Of a DNA stretch of 64,000 nt, positions 46,633 to 55,029 are shown piece by piece. The notes under the pieces are model-generated. The model was not told the DNA's origin, did not search any database, and saw only the letters and a program-made list of their open reading frames with translations. Source of the DNA: Flavobacterium pectinovorum (GTDB lineage Bacteria > Bacteroidota > Bacteroidia > Flavobacteriales > Flavobacteriaceae); contig NZ_JAFEVZ010000010.1 in the NCBI RefSeq assembly GCF_022802975.1, positions 122,307 to 186,306 of the forward strand, read 5' to 3'. The first letter of the stretch is position 1; each line of letters begins with the position of its first letter. A program made the translations under genes and the position numbers.

Positions 46633-46762
46633 AAACATATAAAATTGTTGTGTATCAAAAAAATTTTCTTCTCTTTTTTTTCTAAAATAATAATAGAATC
46701 AATCAAAAATTCTTAAAATGACAGATAAATTAGGTTGCTAACCAAAATTTAGCAAGATAGAT

Positions 46763-47488
46763 TCATTTATTTTTAACAAAAGAATTAAGTAAAACAGAAA
46801 CATCAGAACTATAGAGTCTTCCTATTGGCAGTTGTTTGTCTTTTACCAGAACTACGTTTGCATTAAAACTAACAATTTTACTTATAGCAACCAAAAAAGA
46901 ACGATGGATTCTACAAAATAAACCCTCCGGCAGCTTCTCCTCCATTTCTGAAATAGACTGATAGGTTTTATAACTATTTGTTTCAGTATAAATCATTAGA
47001 TAATTTCCCTGTGATTCAAAATAGTCAATTTCATCCAGAAATAGTTTTACCATTTTTCGTTCGCATTTTACAAAAATAAATGGGCTTTCTAATTCCGTTT
47101 TTTTGGTAAGCAGCACTATTTCATTTAGTTCCCGCATTTTACTGTATTTATTTATGGCTTTTGCAAAACGCTCATACGAAATGGGTTTTAAAATATAATC
47201 GATCGCATCTAACTCAAAGCCTTCAACTGCATATTCGGTATAGGCGGTTGTAAAAATAATTGCCGTTTCGGGAGGTATATTTCGTGCAAACTCTATTCCT
47301 GATTTTCCGGGCAGGTTTATATCCAAAAAAATGAGATCAATTTTTTGTGTTTTCAAAATGTTTTGCGCCCCTGAAACACTGCTGAATCTCCCCTTTAAAT
47401 CTAAAAAATCAAATTTTGCAATATGAAGCTCTAATAATATAGAAGCCGGTAATTCATCTTCGATTATAATACAATTAGTGGCTGCCAT
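46763..47488 (-). CDS. LytTR-family response regulator
   Basis: A cytoplasmic DNA-binding regulator. Receiver domain (about 1-120) with the acidic pair IIIEDE at the N-terminus, phospho-acceptor Asp in IDLIFLDINLPGKSG near 55, and the KPISYERF lysine near 104. The LytTR DNA-binding domain (about 140-240) shows DYFESQGNYLMIYT and GLFCRIHRSFLVAI. It overlaps the histidine kinase gene by 14 bp, so the two form a pair. The targets are not known; the divergent GH13-DUF5916 operon at 48693 is the nearest non-self candidate. Confidence 0.93.
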   Translation of the reverse strand: MAATNCIIIEDELPASILLELHIAKFDFLDLKGRFSSVSGAQNILKTQKIDLIFLDINLPGKSGIEFARNIPPETAIIFTTAYTEYAVEGFELDAIDYILKPISYERFAKAINKYSKMRELNEIVLLTKKTELESPFIFVKCERKMVKLFLDEIDYFESQGNYLMIYTETNSYKTYQSISEMEEKLPEGLFCRIHRSFLVAISKIVSFNANVVLVKDKQLPIGRLYSSDVSVLLNSFVKNK

Positions 47489-48536
47489 CTTTCATCTTTA
47501 GTTTTAAGGAAACAAAAAAACTGGTTGTTTCATTTTTAATAGTTAAAACATGTTCGTCCGGATAGAGTAATTCCAGTCTTCTTTTTACATTTGCAATTCC
47601 GATACCGCTGCTGATATTTTCAATTGGAGTATTATTTTCAGCAAGACTGTTTTCAATTTTAACTACAAACCAGTCCTCTTTTATACTGATTGCGATCGTA
47701 ATCCAGCCCTGATTATTTTCATCCAGACAATATTTATAGCTGTTTTCAATAAACGGAAGAACCAAAAAGGGCTCTATGGAATGATTTTCAATCTCTCCAA
47801 AAACACTAAAACTCAATTGAAGCCGATCATCAAAACGCAGTTGCTGAAGCGCAATATAATTTTTAAGATAATCAATTTCATTCTCCAGAGAGATACTTTT
47901 ATTATTTACATCATAAATCGAAAACCGCAGCAAGTCTGATATTTTTAGCACAATCTCTGCCGAATCATCTGATTTGCTTAGGATTTTAGAGTACAGGCTG
48001 TTGAGAACATTAAACAAAAAATGAGGATGAAACTGGTTGCGGAGCGAAGTTAATTCGGCTTGTAATTTCTCTGATAGTATAGTCTGTACCTTATTTTTTT
48101 CTTCTGCCAAATGATAAAACAACCGAAAAGCAACCGGAATAGTAACTACAAACTGCAATTTACTCACATTGTATAAAAACACCGGAGCAGACAAAAGCGG
48201 TTCAGTCTTCCAGAAAGTTAAATAATAACGAAGAATGATATAATTGTCAATTAACCGCTGTAGAAAAGCAAAAAGCAAAATCATAACGATATAAGCCATA
48301 AAAAAGATAACTGTTCTTTTTCTGAATAACAATTTCGGCATTAATAAATCAACCACAATAGTTACAAAACATATTTTAGGCAGTACACTATACCATTCAT
48401 TACGCCAGGCTACAATAAAATCTTTCTCAGGCAATCCCTGAATCAGACTGAATAGTAAAATATAACCCAGCCAATAGAGCGTATAGAGTTTAATTATCTG
48501 AAACCTGTTTTCAGGATTGTATGTCAATAGATTCAT
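47475..48536 (-). CDS. LytS-like sensor histidine kinase (His_kinase family)
   Basis: An inner-membrane sensor kinase. Four hydrophobic helices lie in the first 145 or so residues (for example YWLGYILLFSLIQGL and FFMAYIVMILLFAFL). The kinase core has the phospho-acceptor in LRNQFHPHFLFNVLNSLYS near 178, then HATPase N-box LPFIENSYKY near 260 and G-box GIGIANVKRRLELLYPDEH near 318. There is no extracellular ligand domain, as in related Bacteroidota LytS-type kinases. It precedes and overlaps the LytTR regulator gene and is divergent from the GH13 gene 156 bp away. The signal it detects is unknown. Confidence 0.92.
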   Translation of the reverse strand: MNLLTYNPENRFQIIKLYTLYWLGYILLFSLIQGLPEKDFIVAWRNEWYSVLPKICFVTIVVDLLMPKLLFRKRTVIFFMAYIVMILLFAFLQRLIDNYIILRYYLTFWKTEPLLSAPVFLYNVSKLQFVVTIPVAFRLFYHLAEEKNKVQTILSEKLQAELTSLRNQFHPHFLFNVLNSLYSKILSKSDDSAEIVLKISDLLRFSIYDVNNKSISLENEIDYLKNYIALQQLRFDDRLQLSFSVFGEIENHSIEPFLVLPFIENSYKYCLDENNQGWITIAISIKEDWFVVKIENSLAENNTPIENISSGIGIANVKRRLELLYPDEHVLTIKNETTSFFVSLKLKMKDGSH

Positions 48537-48692
48537 TTTTGTGATGTTTTGCCTAAATGTAAAAATAGTGCTTTTGTTTCAAACCAAAATTGCTGTTTAC
48601 CATGCAAATCATGCTGTTTAAATAAGTTGCTTTTTTGAAGGGTTAAAGAAAAATATCTTTCGCTCATAAAACTAACTTAAAAACAACCAAAG

Positions 48693-50543
48693 ATGAAAAA
48701 AACACTCTTTTTTTTCCTGATTTTAATGGGTTTAGCGTTTACCGCAAATGCTAAAAATGATGTCTATCCAACAAACTGGTGGACCGGGATGAAAACCAAT
48801 TCTGTTCAGTTATTAATCCGCAGCACCGGAAATGCTTTTACATCCGAAAATGTCAGTATTAATTATCCGGGCATTACCATTTTAAAAACACATCCCTTTT
48901 CAAACAAAAAGTATCTGGCTGTTGATATTCTAATAGCTCCGGAAACCCTTCCGGGTGAAGTGGTAATTGAAGTCAGTCAGCAAGGCAAAAAGCAAAAAAT
49001 AAACTGGCCCATTTATAAACGAAGAACAGGAAACGGAACTCAGTATGCGCAGGGCGTGAATTCGGCTGATTTTATTGACCTGATTATGGTGGATCGTTTC
49101 AGTAACGGAGATGCAACAAACGATCGTATAAAAGGAATGAGAGATCAATCATTAGATAGAAACCAAATGTATGATCGCCATGGTGGAGATTTACAGGGTG
49201 TAATTAACAATCTTGACTATTTGCAGGGATTAGGTGTTACAACTTTATGGTTTACCCCAATCATGGAAAACGATATGGTCAACAGAACCGAGCATGGTTA
49301 TGCCATTACAGATCATTACAAAATTGATGCGCGTTATGGCGGTGATGAGGCTTATAAAAAATTAAGCAGTAACCTGCATCAGCGTGGTATGAAACTGATT
49401 TTTGATGCGGTGTACAATCATTTCGGGCTTTATCATTTTCTGGAGCAGGATGCACCGGATAACGATTGGGTTCATCGCTGGCCGGAATATACCCAGACTA
49501 ATTACAGAGAGCAGCCTTTATTTGATCCTTATGGTGCAAAATCAGATCAGAAAAAAATGAGCAACGGCTGGTTTGACAAAATAATGCCGGATATCAATCA
49601 GGACAATCCTTACATGGCAAATTTTCTGATTCAGAACTGTATCTGGCATGTCGAAACCTTTGGTATCGACGGAATTCGTCTTGACACTTATACCTATAAT
49701 GATTTAAGTTTTGCCAATCGCTGTAACGAGGCAATCCTGAATGAATTTCCTAAAATCACCATTTTTGGCGAAATTATGGTACACGGAGCTGCGAACCAGG
49801 CTTATTTTGAACAGAATACTATCGACACCAGCTTTAAAAGTAATCTGCCATCGGTGGTAGATTTTCAGAGTTTGTATTACGGAATCATTCCTGCCCTCAC
49901 CCAGCCTTTTGGATGGACAGATGGTGTAAACAAATTGTACTACACACTCAGCAGTGATTTTTTGAGTAAAAATCCGATGCAGAAAGTTTTGCTTTTAGAT
50001 AATCATGACGAGCCAAGATTTTTCTCTGTTGTTGGTGAAAATGTCGAAAAGCAAAAAATGGGCTTTCAATGGCTTTTAACCTGTCGTGGCATTCCGCAAT
50101 TGTATTATGGTTCTGAAGTATTAGTCAAAGGATTCAAAGCCCCTGATGGATTAGTGCGTGCTGATTTTCCCGGTGGATGGAGTACCGATACCAAAAATGC
50201 TTTTACCGGAAAAGGACTGACAGACGACGAAAAATCTACTCAGGATTTGGTTCGAAAGCTGGCTAATTTCAGAAAAACAGCTTCGGCAATTACCACTGGA
50301 AAAATGATGCATTACATTCCGACAGAAGGTTTATATGTGTATTTCAGGTATGATGAAAAGCAGACTATTATGTGTATCATGAATACAAGTAACAGTGATA
50401 AAGAAATTGATTTTCAGAAATATGACGAAAGAACAAATGGTTTTAATTCGGCAAAGAATGTAGTAACGGATGAAGTTTTTTCTTCACTAAATAAAACTAC
50501 AATTCCGGCTATGAAAATGTGGGTTTTAGAACTAAATAAATAA
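48693..50543 (+). CDS. GH13 cyclomaltodextrinase/neopullulanase-like enzyme (SusA type), exported
   Basis: Predicted to hydrolyse alpha-glucans such as maltodextrin, cyclodextrin or pullulan in the periplasm. It has a signal peptide (1-20, ending ANA). An N-terminal Ig-like cyclomaltodextrinase domain (about 25-110, starting PTNWWTGMK) precedes the alpha-amylase barrel: DLIMVDRFSNGD near 132, GGDLQGVINNLDYLQ near 160, nucleophile Asp in GIDGIRLDTYTY near 330, acid/base Glu in ITIFGEIM near 360 and the third Asp in LLDNHDEPRF near 438. A C-terminal beta domain follows to 616. The layout matches Bacteroidota SusA. There is no SusCD pair beside it here, unlike in starch loci. The next gene starts 7 bp downstream, so they are cotranscribed. 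Confidence 0.94.
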   Translation: MKKTLFFFLILMGLAFTANAKNDVYPTNWWTGMKTNSVQLLIRSTGNAFTSENVSINYPGITILKTHPFSNKKYLAVDILIAPETLPGEVVIEVSQQGKKQKINWPIYKRRTGNGTQYAQGVNSADFIDLIMVDRFSNGDATNDRIKGMRDQSLDRNQMYDRHGGDLQGVINNLDYLQGLGVTTLWFTPIMENDMVNRTEHGYAITDHYKIDARYGGDEAYKKLSSNLHQRGMKLIFDAVYNHFGLYHFLEQDAPDNDWVHRWPEYTQTNYREQPLFDPYGAKSDQKKMSNGWFDKIMPDINQDNPYMANFLIQNCIWHVETFGIDGIRLDTYTYNDLSFANRCNEAILNEFPKITIFGEIMVHGAANQAYFEQNTIDTSFKSNLPSVVDFQSLYYGIIPALTQPFGWTDGVNKLYYTLSSDFLSKNPMQKVLLLDNHDEPRFFSVVGENVEKQKMGFQWLLTCRGIPQLYYGSEVLVKGFKAPDGLVRADFPGGWSTDTKNAFTGKGLTDDEKSTQDLVRKLANFRKTASAITTGKMMHYIPTEGLYVYFRYDEKQTIMCIMNTSNSDKEIDFQKYDERTNGFNSAKNVVTDEVFSSLNKTTIPAMKMWVLELNK

Positions 50544-50550
50544 TCCGGAA

Positions 50551-53181
50551 ATGTTTTATTTTAAAAAAATATTGCCATTAGTATTTTTCGTTTTCCAATT
50601 AAGTTATGGTCAGCAGGCACCAAAACCAAATCGGAAGGTTTATAACACAAAATCAACAGGAACACTCCCTCCGCCGGTCATAGACGGTATTTTAAACGAT
50701 AAAAGCTGGAATATTGTCGAATGGACAGGCGATTATATAGAAAACCTTCCTGACGAAAATACGGAACCCATTGAACAAACAAAATTTAAAGTAGTATACG
50801 ATAAAGAGTTTATATATTTTGGTTTTAGATGTTATGATAAAGATCCGAAAGGAATCGTAAAAAGGTTATCCAGACGTGATGGTTTTGAAGGCGACTGGAT
50901 TGAAATCAACATCAGCAGTCATTATGATCAGCTTACGGCTTTTTCATTTGCTGCATCCGTTGCGGGTGTAAAAAGCGATGGTTTCATTTCTGATAACGGA
51001 AAAACCTGGGAGGGAAACTGGAATCCGATCTGGTATCTAAAAACCAATATAGATGATGAAGGCTGGACTGCAGAAATTAAAATTCCGCTGAGCCAGTTAA
51101 AATTTAGTGATGCCCCTGAACAAATTTGGGGGCTTCAGTCTACACGCCGGTATTTCAGGACAGAGGAACGTTCTCTTTGGCAGCGAATTCCGCTTGATGC
51201 TCCGGGCTGGGTAAGTGAGTTTGGAGAACTGCATGGTTTGAAAGGTTTATCTCCAAAAAGACAAATTGAGATCCAGCCGTTTTTGCTAACTAAATTAGAA
51301 ACGTATCCAAAAGAAGCAGGAAATCCTTTTAAAACAGGTAATGATTTTCAGGTAAACGGAGGTTTGGATGCAAAAATCGGAATCACCAATGATTTAACCT
51401 TAAACCTGACAATAAACCCTGATTTCGGTCAGGTCGAAGCTGATCCCGCTGCTATTGTGTTGGATGGTTTTCAGGTTTTTTATGATGAAAGAAGACCTTT
51501 TTTTGTCGAAAACAGGAATATTTTCAACTACACTTTTGCTGATGATCAGGACAATTTATTTTATTCCCGCAGAATTGGAAGAAACCCCAACGGACAGCCT
51601 AATCTTCCGGAAGGTGCTTTTATGACTATTCCTGCCAATACTACGATTTTGGGTGCTGCAAAATTTAGCGGAAAAACTAAAAATGGCTGGTCAATAGGAG
51701 TTCTTGAAAGCGTAACAGGCAAAGAATATGCGAAAATTCAGGAAAATAATCAGACCCGAGAAGTTTTAGTTGAACCTTTAACCAATTATCTGGTTGGCCG
51801 TGTGCAGAAAGATTTTAATCAACGCAACAGTTACATCGGGGGTATTTTTACAGCGACCAATCGAAATTTAGAAACTGATTTTCTGAATTTTATGCATCGA
51901 TCAGCTTATACAGCGGGCATCGATTTTAGGCACAACTGGAACAACAGAAAGTATTATTTCAAAGGCAATTTCGTTACCAGCAAAATTGAAGGAAGCAAAG
52001 AAGCCATTACCGCAACCCAAAGAAACATGACGCATTTATTTCAGAGAACAGATGCAGGGCACTTGCAGGTTGATACTGAAAGAACATCACTAACAGGAAC
52101 CGGTGGACAACTTGAGATAGGGAAATCAAGTGTAGGCAACTGGCGCTACAGGGGATATTTAGTCTGGAGATCGCCTGAATTAGAGCTTAACGACATTGGC
52201 TTTTTAAGACAGGCTGATGAAATTAAGCAGTACGCATTTTTGTCTTATGAAACCTTAAAACCTTTTGGCAGTTTTCGAAAAGTAACCACTTATTTCGACC
52301 AGACTTCAAATTTTGATTTTGAGGGAAATTATAACAGAATGCAATATATGCTGGGTTCTGACGCCATGCTTAAAAACAACTGGAACCTCATTGTTTCTGC
52401 TATCTATAAACCTGTTAATTATTCCAATTCGATGCTTCAGGGCGGTCCAAGATTTCGCTACTCCGAAGATTTTTTCAAATCGATTACGATTGTGTCAGAC
52501 AGCAGAAAAAAATTCAGGTACAGGATGGCGATCTATGACAATAAGGCCAAAAACAATTCGTTTTCATACTCTGAAATCAATGTTGGATTGACGTATCAGC
52601 CTATCAATGCTTTTACTATTTCTGTAACTCCTGCCCTTTCTTCCAATAAAAATAAATTGCAGTACATTACCCAAACGAGTTTTAATACAGAATCGCGATA
52701 CATTACTGCCAATTTGGATCAGAATACTTTTAGTGCTTCAATACGCTTAGATTACAATATAAATCCGAATTTCACTATTCAGTATTACGGTCAGCCTTTT
52801 ATTTCGAAAGGAAAATACAATCAATTTAGTAAAGTGATAAATCCTGTTGCAGCCTATTATAAAAACCGGGTAAGTTTATTCAATCAGAATCAAATTGATT
52901 TTAATGAAAGTGAAAGTTATTATGAAGTAGATGAGGATACAAACGGCACAACAGATTATACCATACATAACCCCGACTTTTCATTTGTGCAGTTCCGTTC
53001 TAATTTGGTGGCTCGCTGGGAGTACATTCCGGGTTCTGAAATCTTTTTTGTGTGGTCACAGGGGATTACTTCAAACGGAAATCCGAACGGAAATCTGATA
53101 TCAGAATTGAACTCACAAATTTTAGGAAGGAAACCAATTAATACTTTTTTGATAAAAATGACCTATCGATTTCTGTTTTAA
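50551..53181 (+). CDS. DUF5916 outer-membrane protein with N-terminal CBM9-like domain
   Basis: A probable outer-membrane barrel carrying a periplasmic or surface carbohydrate-binding domain. Signal peptide about 1-20 (ending SYGQQ). The CBM9/DOMON-like domain (about 40-230) begins PPVIDGILNDKSWNIVEW, with FKVVYDKEFIYFGFRCYD and WTAEIKIPLSQLKF. The DUF5916 part (about 240-876) shows TINPDFGQVEADPA, DERRPFFVENRNIF, many alternating aromatic strands and a C-terminal MTYRFLF ending in Phe, as for barrels. The function of the family is unknown to me. The 7-bp spacing to the GH13 gene suggests they work together, for instance in alpha-glucan handling, though DUF5916 proteins also occur with peptidase genes elsewhere. 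Confidence 0.85.
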   Translation: MFYFKKILPLVFFVFQLSYGQQAPKPNRKVYNTKSTGTLPPPVIDGILNDKSWNIVEWTGDYIENLPDENTEPIEQTKFKVVYDKEFIYFGFRCYDKDPKGIVKRLSRRDGFEGDWIEINISSHYDQLTAFSFAASVAGVKSDGFISDNGKTWEGNWNPIWYLKTNIDDEGWTAEIKIPLSQLKFSDAPEQIWGLQSTRRYFRTEERSLWQRIPLDAPGWVSEFGELHGLKGLSPKRQIEIQPFLLTKLETYPKEAGNPFKTGNDFQVNGGLDAKIGITNDLTLNLTINPDFGQVEADPAAIVLDGFQVFYDERRPFFVENRNIFNYTFADDQDNLFYSRRIGRNPNGQPNLPEGAFMTIPANTTILGAAKFSGKTKNGWSIGVLESVTGKEYAKIQENNQTREVLVEPLTNYLVGRVQKDFNQRNSYIGGIFTATNRNLETDFLNFMHRSAYTAGIDFRHNWNNRKYYFKGNFVTSKIEGSKEAITATQRNMTHLFQRTDAGHLQVDTERTSLTGTGGQLEIGKSSVGNWRYRGYLVWRSPELELNDIGFLRQADEIKQYAFLSYETLKPFGSFRKVTTYFDQTSNFDFEGNYNRMQYMLGSDAMLKNNWNLIVSAIYKPVNYSNSMLQGGPRFRYSEDFFKSITIVSDSRKKFRYRMAIYDNKAKNNSFSYSEINVGLTYQPINAFTISVTPALSSNKNKLQYITQTSFNTESRYITANLDQNTFSASIRLDYNINPNFTIQYYGQPFISKGKYNQFSKVINPVAAYYKNRVSLFNQNQIDFNESESYYEVDEDTNGTTDYTIHNPDFSFVQFRSNLVARWEYIPGSEIFFVWSQGITSNGNPNGNLISELNSQILGRKPINTFLIKMTYRFLF

Positions 53182-53402
53182 TCATTTAAACTAATACTAA
53201 CAACGAAACATAATAATAATTTAATAGTCAATGTTTTAAATCAATTTTATTACAGTGCCATTTCTGATGAAAATATAAAATTTTTATAAAATTCCAGTGC
53301 AGTATTTATTGTACTGAAGAAAGTGTCAGCTGTGCACATCAGGTTTTATTAAACACTTTTAAAGCTAAAGGATTGATTTTTTCAGCTTAATCAGCTTTAA
53401 TA

Positions 53403-53422
53403 TTATACCCGATAAGGTATAA
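53403..53422. promoter_or_regulatory. hipB: HipB operator 1
   Basis: Reads TTATACCCGATAAGGTATAA, seven-base perfect arms TTATACC and GGTATAA around a six-base spacer. It is 40 bp upstream of operator 2, centre to centre. The site resembles in plan the arm-spacer-arm operators bound by HipB dimers. Confidence 0.75.
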
Positions 53423-53442
53423 AAATAAGTATATTTTATTTT

Positions 53443-53462
53443 TTATACCCGAAAGGGTATAA
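53443..53462. promoter_or_regulatory. hipB: HipB operator 2
   Basis: Reads TTATACCCGAAAGGGTATAA, perfect arms as in operator 1 but with a symmetric centre (CGAAAG). It is 40 bp from each neighbour, so all three sites lie on nearly the same face of the helix. Confidence 0.75.
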
Positions 53463-53482
53463 TACAAATAAAAAACGTATAT

Positions 53483-53502
53483 TTATACCCGATAAGGTAT
53501 AA
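53483..53502. promoter_or_regulatory. hipB: HipB operator 3
   Basis: Identical to operator 1. It ends four bases before the hipB start codon at 53507, so a bound protein would also cover the transcript start or the leader region. Confidence 0.75.
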
Positions 53503-53506
53503 AATT

Positions 53507-53725
53507 ATGAAATTAAGTGATTTTGTTAAGGAAAAAAGAAGTTCTACAAATCTTACTCAGCCTGAACTGGCAGAAAAAGCTGGGGTTGGGCTCCGTTTTG
53601 TTCGGGATTTGGAGCAAGGTAAAGATACTGTACGCTTAGATAAGGTAAATCAGGTTTTACAATTATTTGGTTATCAATTAGGTGCAATTCCAATAAATTA
53701 TAATATCCCAGATGATAAAGGCTGA
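53507..53725 (+). CDS. hipB: HipB-type antitoxin/autorepressor (XRE helix-turn-helix)
   Basis: A small DNA-binding protein of 72 aa made almost entirely of one Cro/CI helix-turn-helix domain: LTQPELAEKAGVGLRFVRDLEQGKD (split here as LTQPELAEKAGVGLR and FVRDLEQGKD), then VNQVLQLFGYQLGAIP. This is the HipB family pattern, shorter than E. coli HipB (88 aa). It should dimerise on the three upstream palindromes and repress its own operon. The gene overlaps hipS by 14 bp, so translation is coupled. By analogy with the characterised tripartite locus, HipB would strengthen antitoxin action of HipS instead of being the sole antitoxin; that is inference. Confidence 0.9.
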   Translation: MKLSDFVKEKRSSTNLTQPELAEKAGVGLRFVRDLEQGKDTVRLDKVNQVLQLFGYQLGAIPINYNIPDDKG

Positions 53726-54041
53726 AATAAAAATGCATAACAAAACTGCAGGCTGGCTTTCACAAGATGAAAATGGCTATCATTTTTTTTATGATAAAGT
53801 TTATCTGGAAAGTAATAGTCCGGAAGCAATAAGTTTGACATTACCTATCCGGAAAGATACTTATACCAGCAAAATTCTATTTCCTTTTTTTGATGGATTG
53901 ATCCCGGAAGGATGGCTTTTAGACATAGCCGAAAAAAACTGGAAATTGAATCCAAGAGATCGCATGGGGTTGTTATTGTCTTGCTGTAAAGATTGTATTG
54001 GCGCTGTTAGTGTTTATCCGGTAAACGAAGAGGAAATATGA
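53712..54041 (+). CDS. hipS: HipS-type small protein (HipA N-subdomain 1 homologue), likely antitoxin
   Basis: A 109-aa protein corresponding only to the first domain of full-length HipA (Couple_hipA family). The start MIKAEIKMHNKTAGWL matches the family's N-terminal strand order, supporting the overlapping ATG at 53712 over the later one at 53733. Characteristic stretches are ISLTLPIRKD near 40, FPFFDGLIPEGWLL near 57-70 (with a conserved Trp68) and DRMGLLLSCCKDCIGAVSVYP near the end. In the E. coli hipBST system the equivalent small protein is the antitoxin that inserts a tryptophan near the kinase. It overlaps hipB by 14 bp and hipT by 4 bp (ATGA), so stoichiometry is set by coupling. The antitoxin role is by analogy. 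Confidence 0.85.
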   Translation: MIKAEIKMHNKTAGWLSQDENGYHFFYDKVYLESNSPEAISLTLPIRKDTYTSKILFPFFDGLIPEGWLLDIAEKNWKLNPRDRMGLLLSCCKDCIGAVSVYPVNEEEI

Positions 54042-54982
54042 AACAGTGCTTATATTGTTATGAAATTCTGAATGAAAATGAAATAGATTTCCACGCTTCA
54101 TGTAGTAAGAAAATCTTCGGTACAATCCTACCGCCAGAACTTCCCTATTCAGAAACACAAATAGAGGAACTGGCATTACAAATTGTACAAAGTCAGATAG
54201 CTGTTACCGGTGTACAGCCAAAATTATCTTTGGATTTAATTTCAAATACAAACAATAATCAGCCTAAAAGATTTACAATTGTTGGTCTTTGGGGAGAATA
54301 TATCCTCAAACCCCCAACTTCACATTATATACAATTACCCGAAGTCGAAGATTTAACTATGCATTTAGCAGCAGCTGCAAAAATTAAAGTGGTTCCACAC
54401 AGTTTAATACGACTTAAATCAGGAAAATTGGCTTACATAACCAAAAGAATAGACCGTAGTAAAAAAAACAAGTTACATATGGAAGATATGTGCCAGTTAA
54501 CTGAAAGGCTTACTGAAAATAAATACCATGGGTCTTACGAACAAATTGCAAAAGCTATATTAAAATATTCTACGAATCCTGGATTAGACGTTGTTAATTT
54601 TTTTGAACAAATCGTATTTTCATTCCTTACCGGAAATGCAGATATGCATCTGAAAAACTTTTCTTTAATACATCAGCCAAAAATAGGCCCTGTACTTTCA
54701 CCTGCCTATGATATGGTTGCTACTTCAATTGTTAATCCTGAAGATGATGAAGAAATGGCTTTAACGCTAAATGCGAAAAAGAAAAAAATAAGAAAAAGCG
54801 ACTTCATAGCTGCATTTACTAGTTTAAATCTGGAGAAAAAGCAGCAGGAAAATATTTTCAACAAAATGAAGAAGTCGAAAGAAAAGTGGTTTGATTTAAT
54901 TGATAGAAGTTTCCTCAGTGAAGATTTCAAGAAAAGTTACAAAGAATTAATTCTAATGCGATTCGAAAGAATAGAATTCTAA
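54038..54982 (+). CDS. hipT: HipT-type serine/threonine kinase toxin
   Basis: A HipA-fold kinase lacking the N-terminal subdomain supplied separately by hipS. Kinase landmarks: Gly-rich loop region TGVQPKLSL (57-65), ATP-site Lys91 in YILKPP, hinge region YITKRIDRS (133-141), catalytic GNADMHLKN (Asp202, Asn207) and the Mg-binding Asp225 in SPAYDM. The residues just before the loop are A55-V56-T57, where the characterised HipT has two serines that are autophosphorylated; Thr57 might substitute. At the N-terminus CLYC (4-7) and HASC (19-22) form a C2HC pattern that could hold zinc. Homologues phosphorylate an aminoacyl-tRNA synthetase and stop growth. It ends 3 bp before a strong terminator. 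The target here is unknown. Confidence 0.88.
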   Translation: MKQCLYCYEILNENEIDFHASCSKKIFGTILPPELPYSETQIEELALQIVQSQIAVTGVQPKLSLDLISNTNNNQPKRFTIVGLWGEYILKPPTSHYIQLPEVEDLTMHLAAAAKIKVVPHSLIRLKSGKLAYITKRIDRSKKNKLHMEDMCQLTERLTENKYHGSYEQIAKAILKYSTNPGLDVVNFFEQIVFSFLTGNADMHLKNFSLIHQPKIGPVLSPAYDMVATSIVNPEDDEEMALTLNAKKKKIRKSDFIAAFTSLNLEKKQQENIFNKMKKSKEKWFDLIDRSFLSEDFKKSYKELILMRFERIEF

Positions 54983-54984
54983 AC

Positions 54985-55020
54985 TAAAAACGCCTCCAAA
55001 TTTGGAAGCGTTTTTAGTTT
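54985..55020. terminator. Bidirectional rho-independent terminator between hipT and the small secreted protein gene
   Basis: Arms AAAAACGC-CTCCAAA and TTTGGAAG-CGTTTTT pair with one bulge, giving A-run and T-run flanks on both strands. It can terminate hipT (plus) and the convergent gene at 55030 (minus). Confidence 0.8.
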
Positions 55021-55029
55021 AGAATTTAA

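Larger units (their letters stand above)
46412..46762. other. Regulatory intergenic region upstream of the symporter-GH43 operon
   Basis: 351 bp between the LytTR regulator stop and the symporter start. It contains two copies of the putative operator (46522-46537, 46617-46632), an extra TTGTGT half-site near 46647-46652, and a -7-like element TATTTTTGC on the minus strand (46608-46600) lying between the two operators, without a clear -33 partner. Confidence 0.6.
53182..53506. other. Regulatory intergenic region upstream of hipBST
   Basis: 325 bp. The last 104 bp hold three near-identical palindromic operators (53403-53502). The first 200 bp are AT-rich without a gene or hairpin terminator that I could support. 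Confidence 0.65.

Noticed and set aside
53403..53502. Three evenly spaced repeats that could suggest a small CRISPR array
   Set aside because: The repeats are 20-bp palindromes with only 20-bp AT-rich spacers, no cas genes are nearby, and they sit directly before a hipB gene, so operators explain them better.
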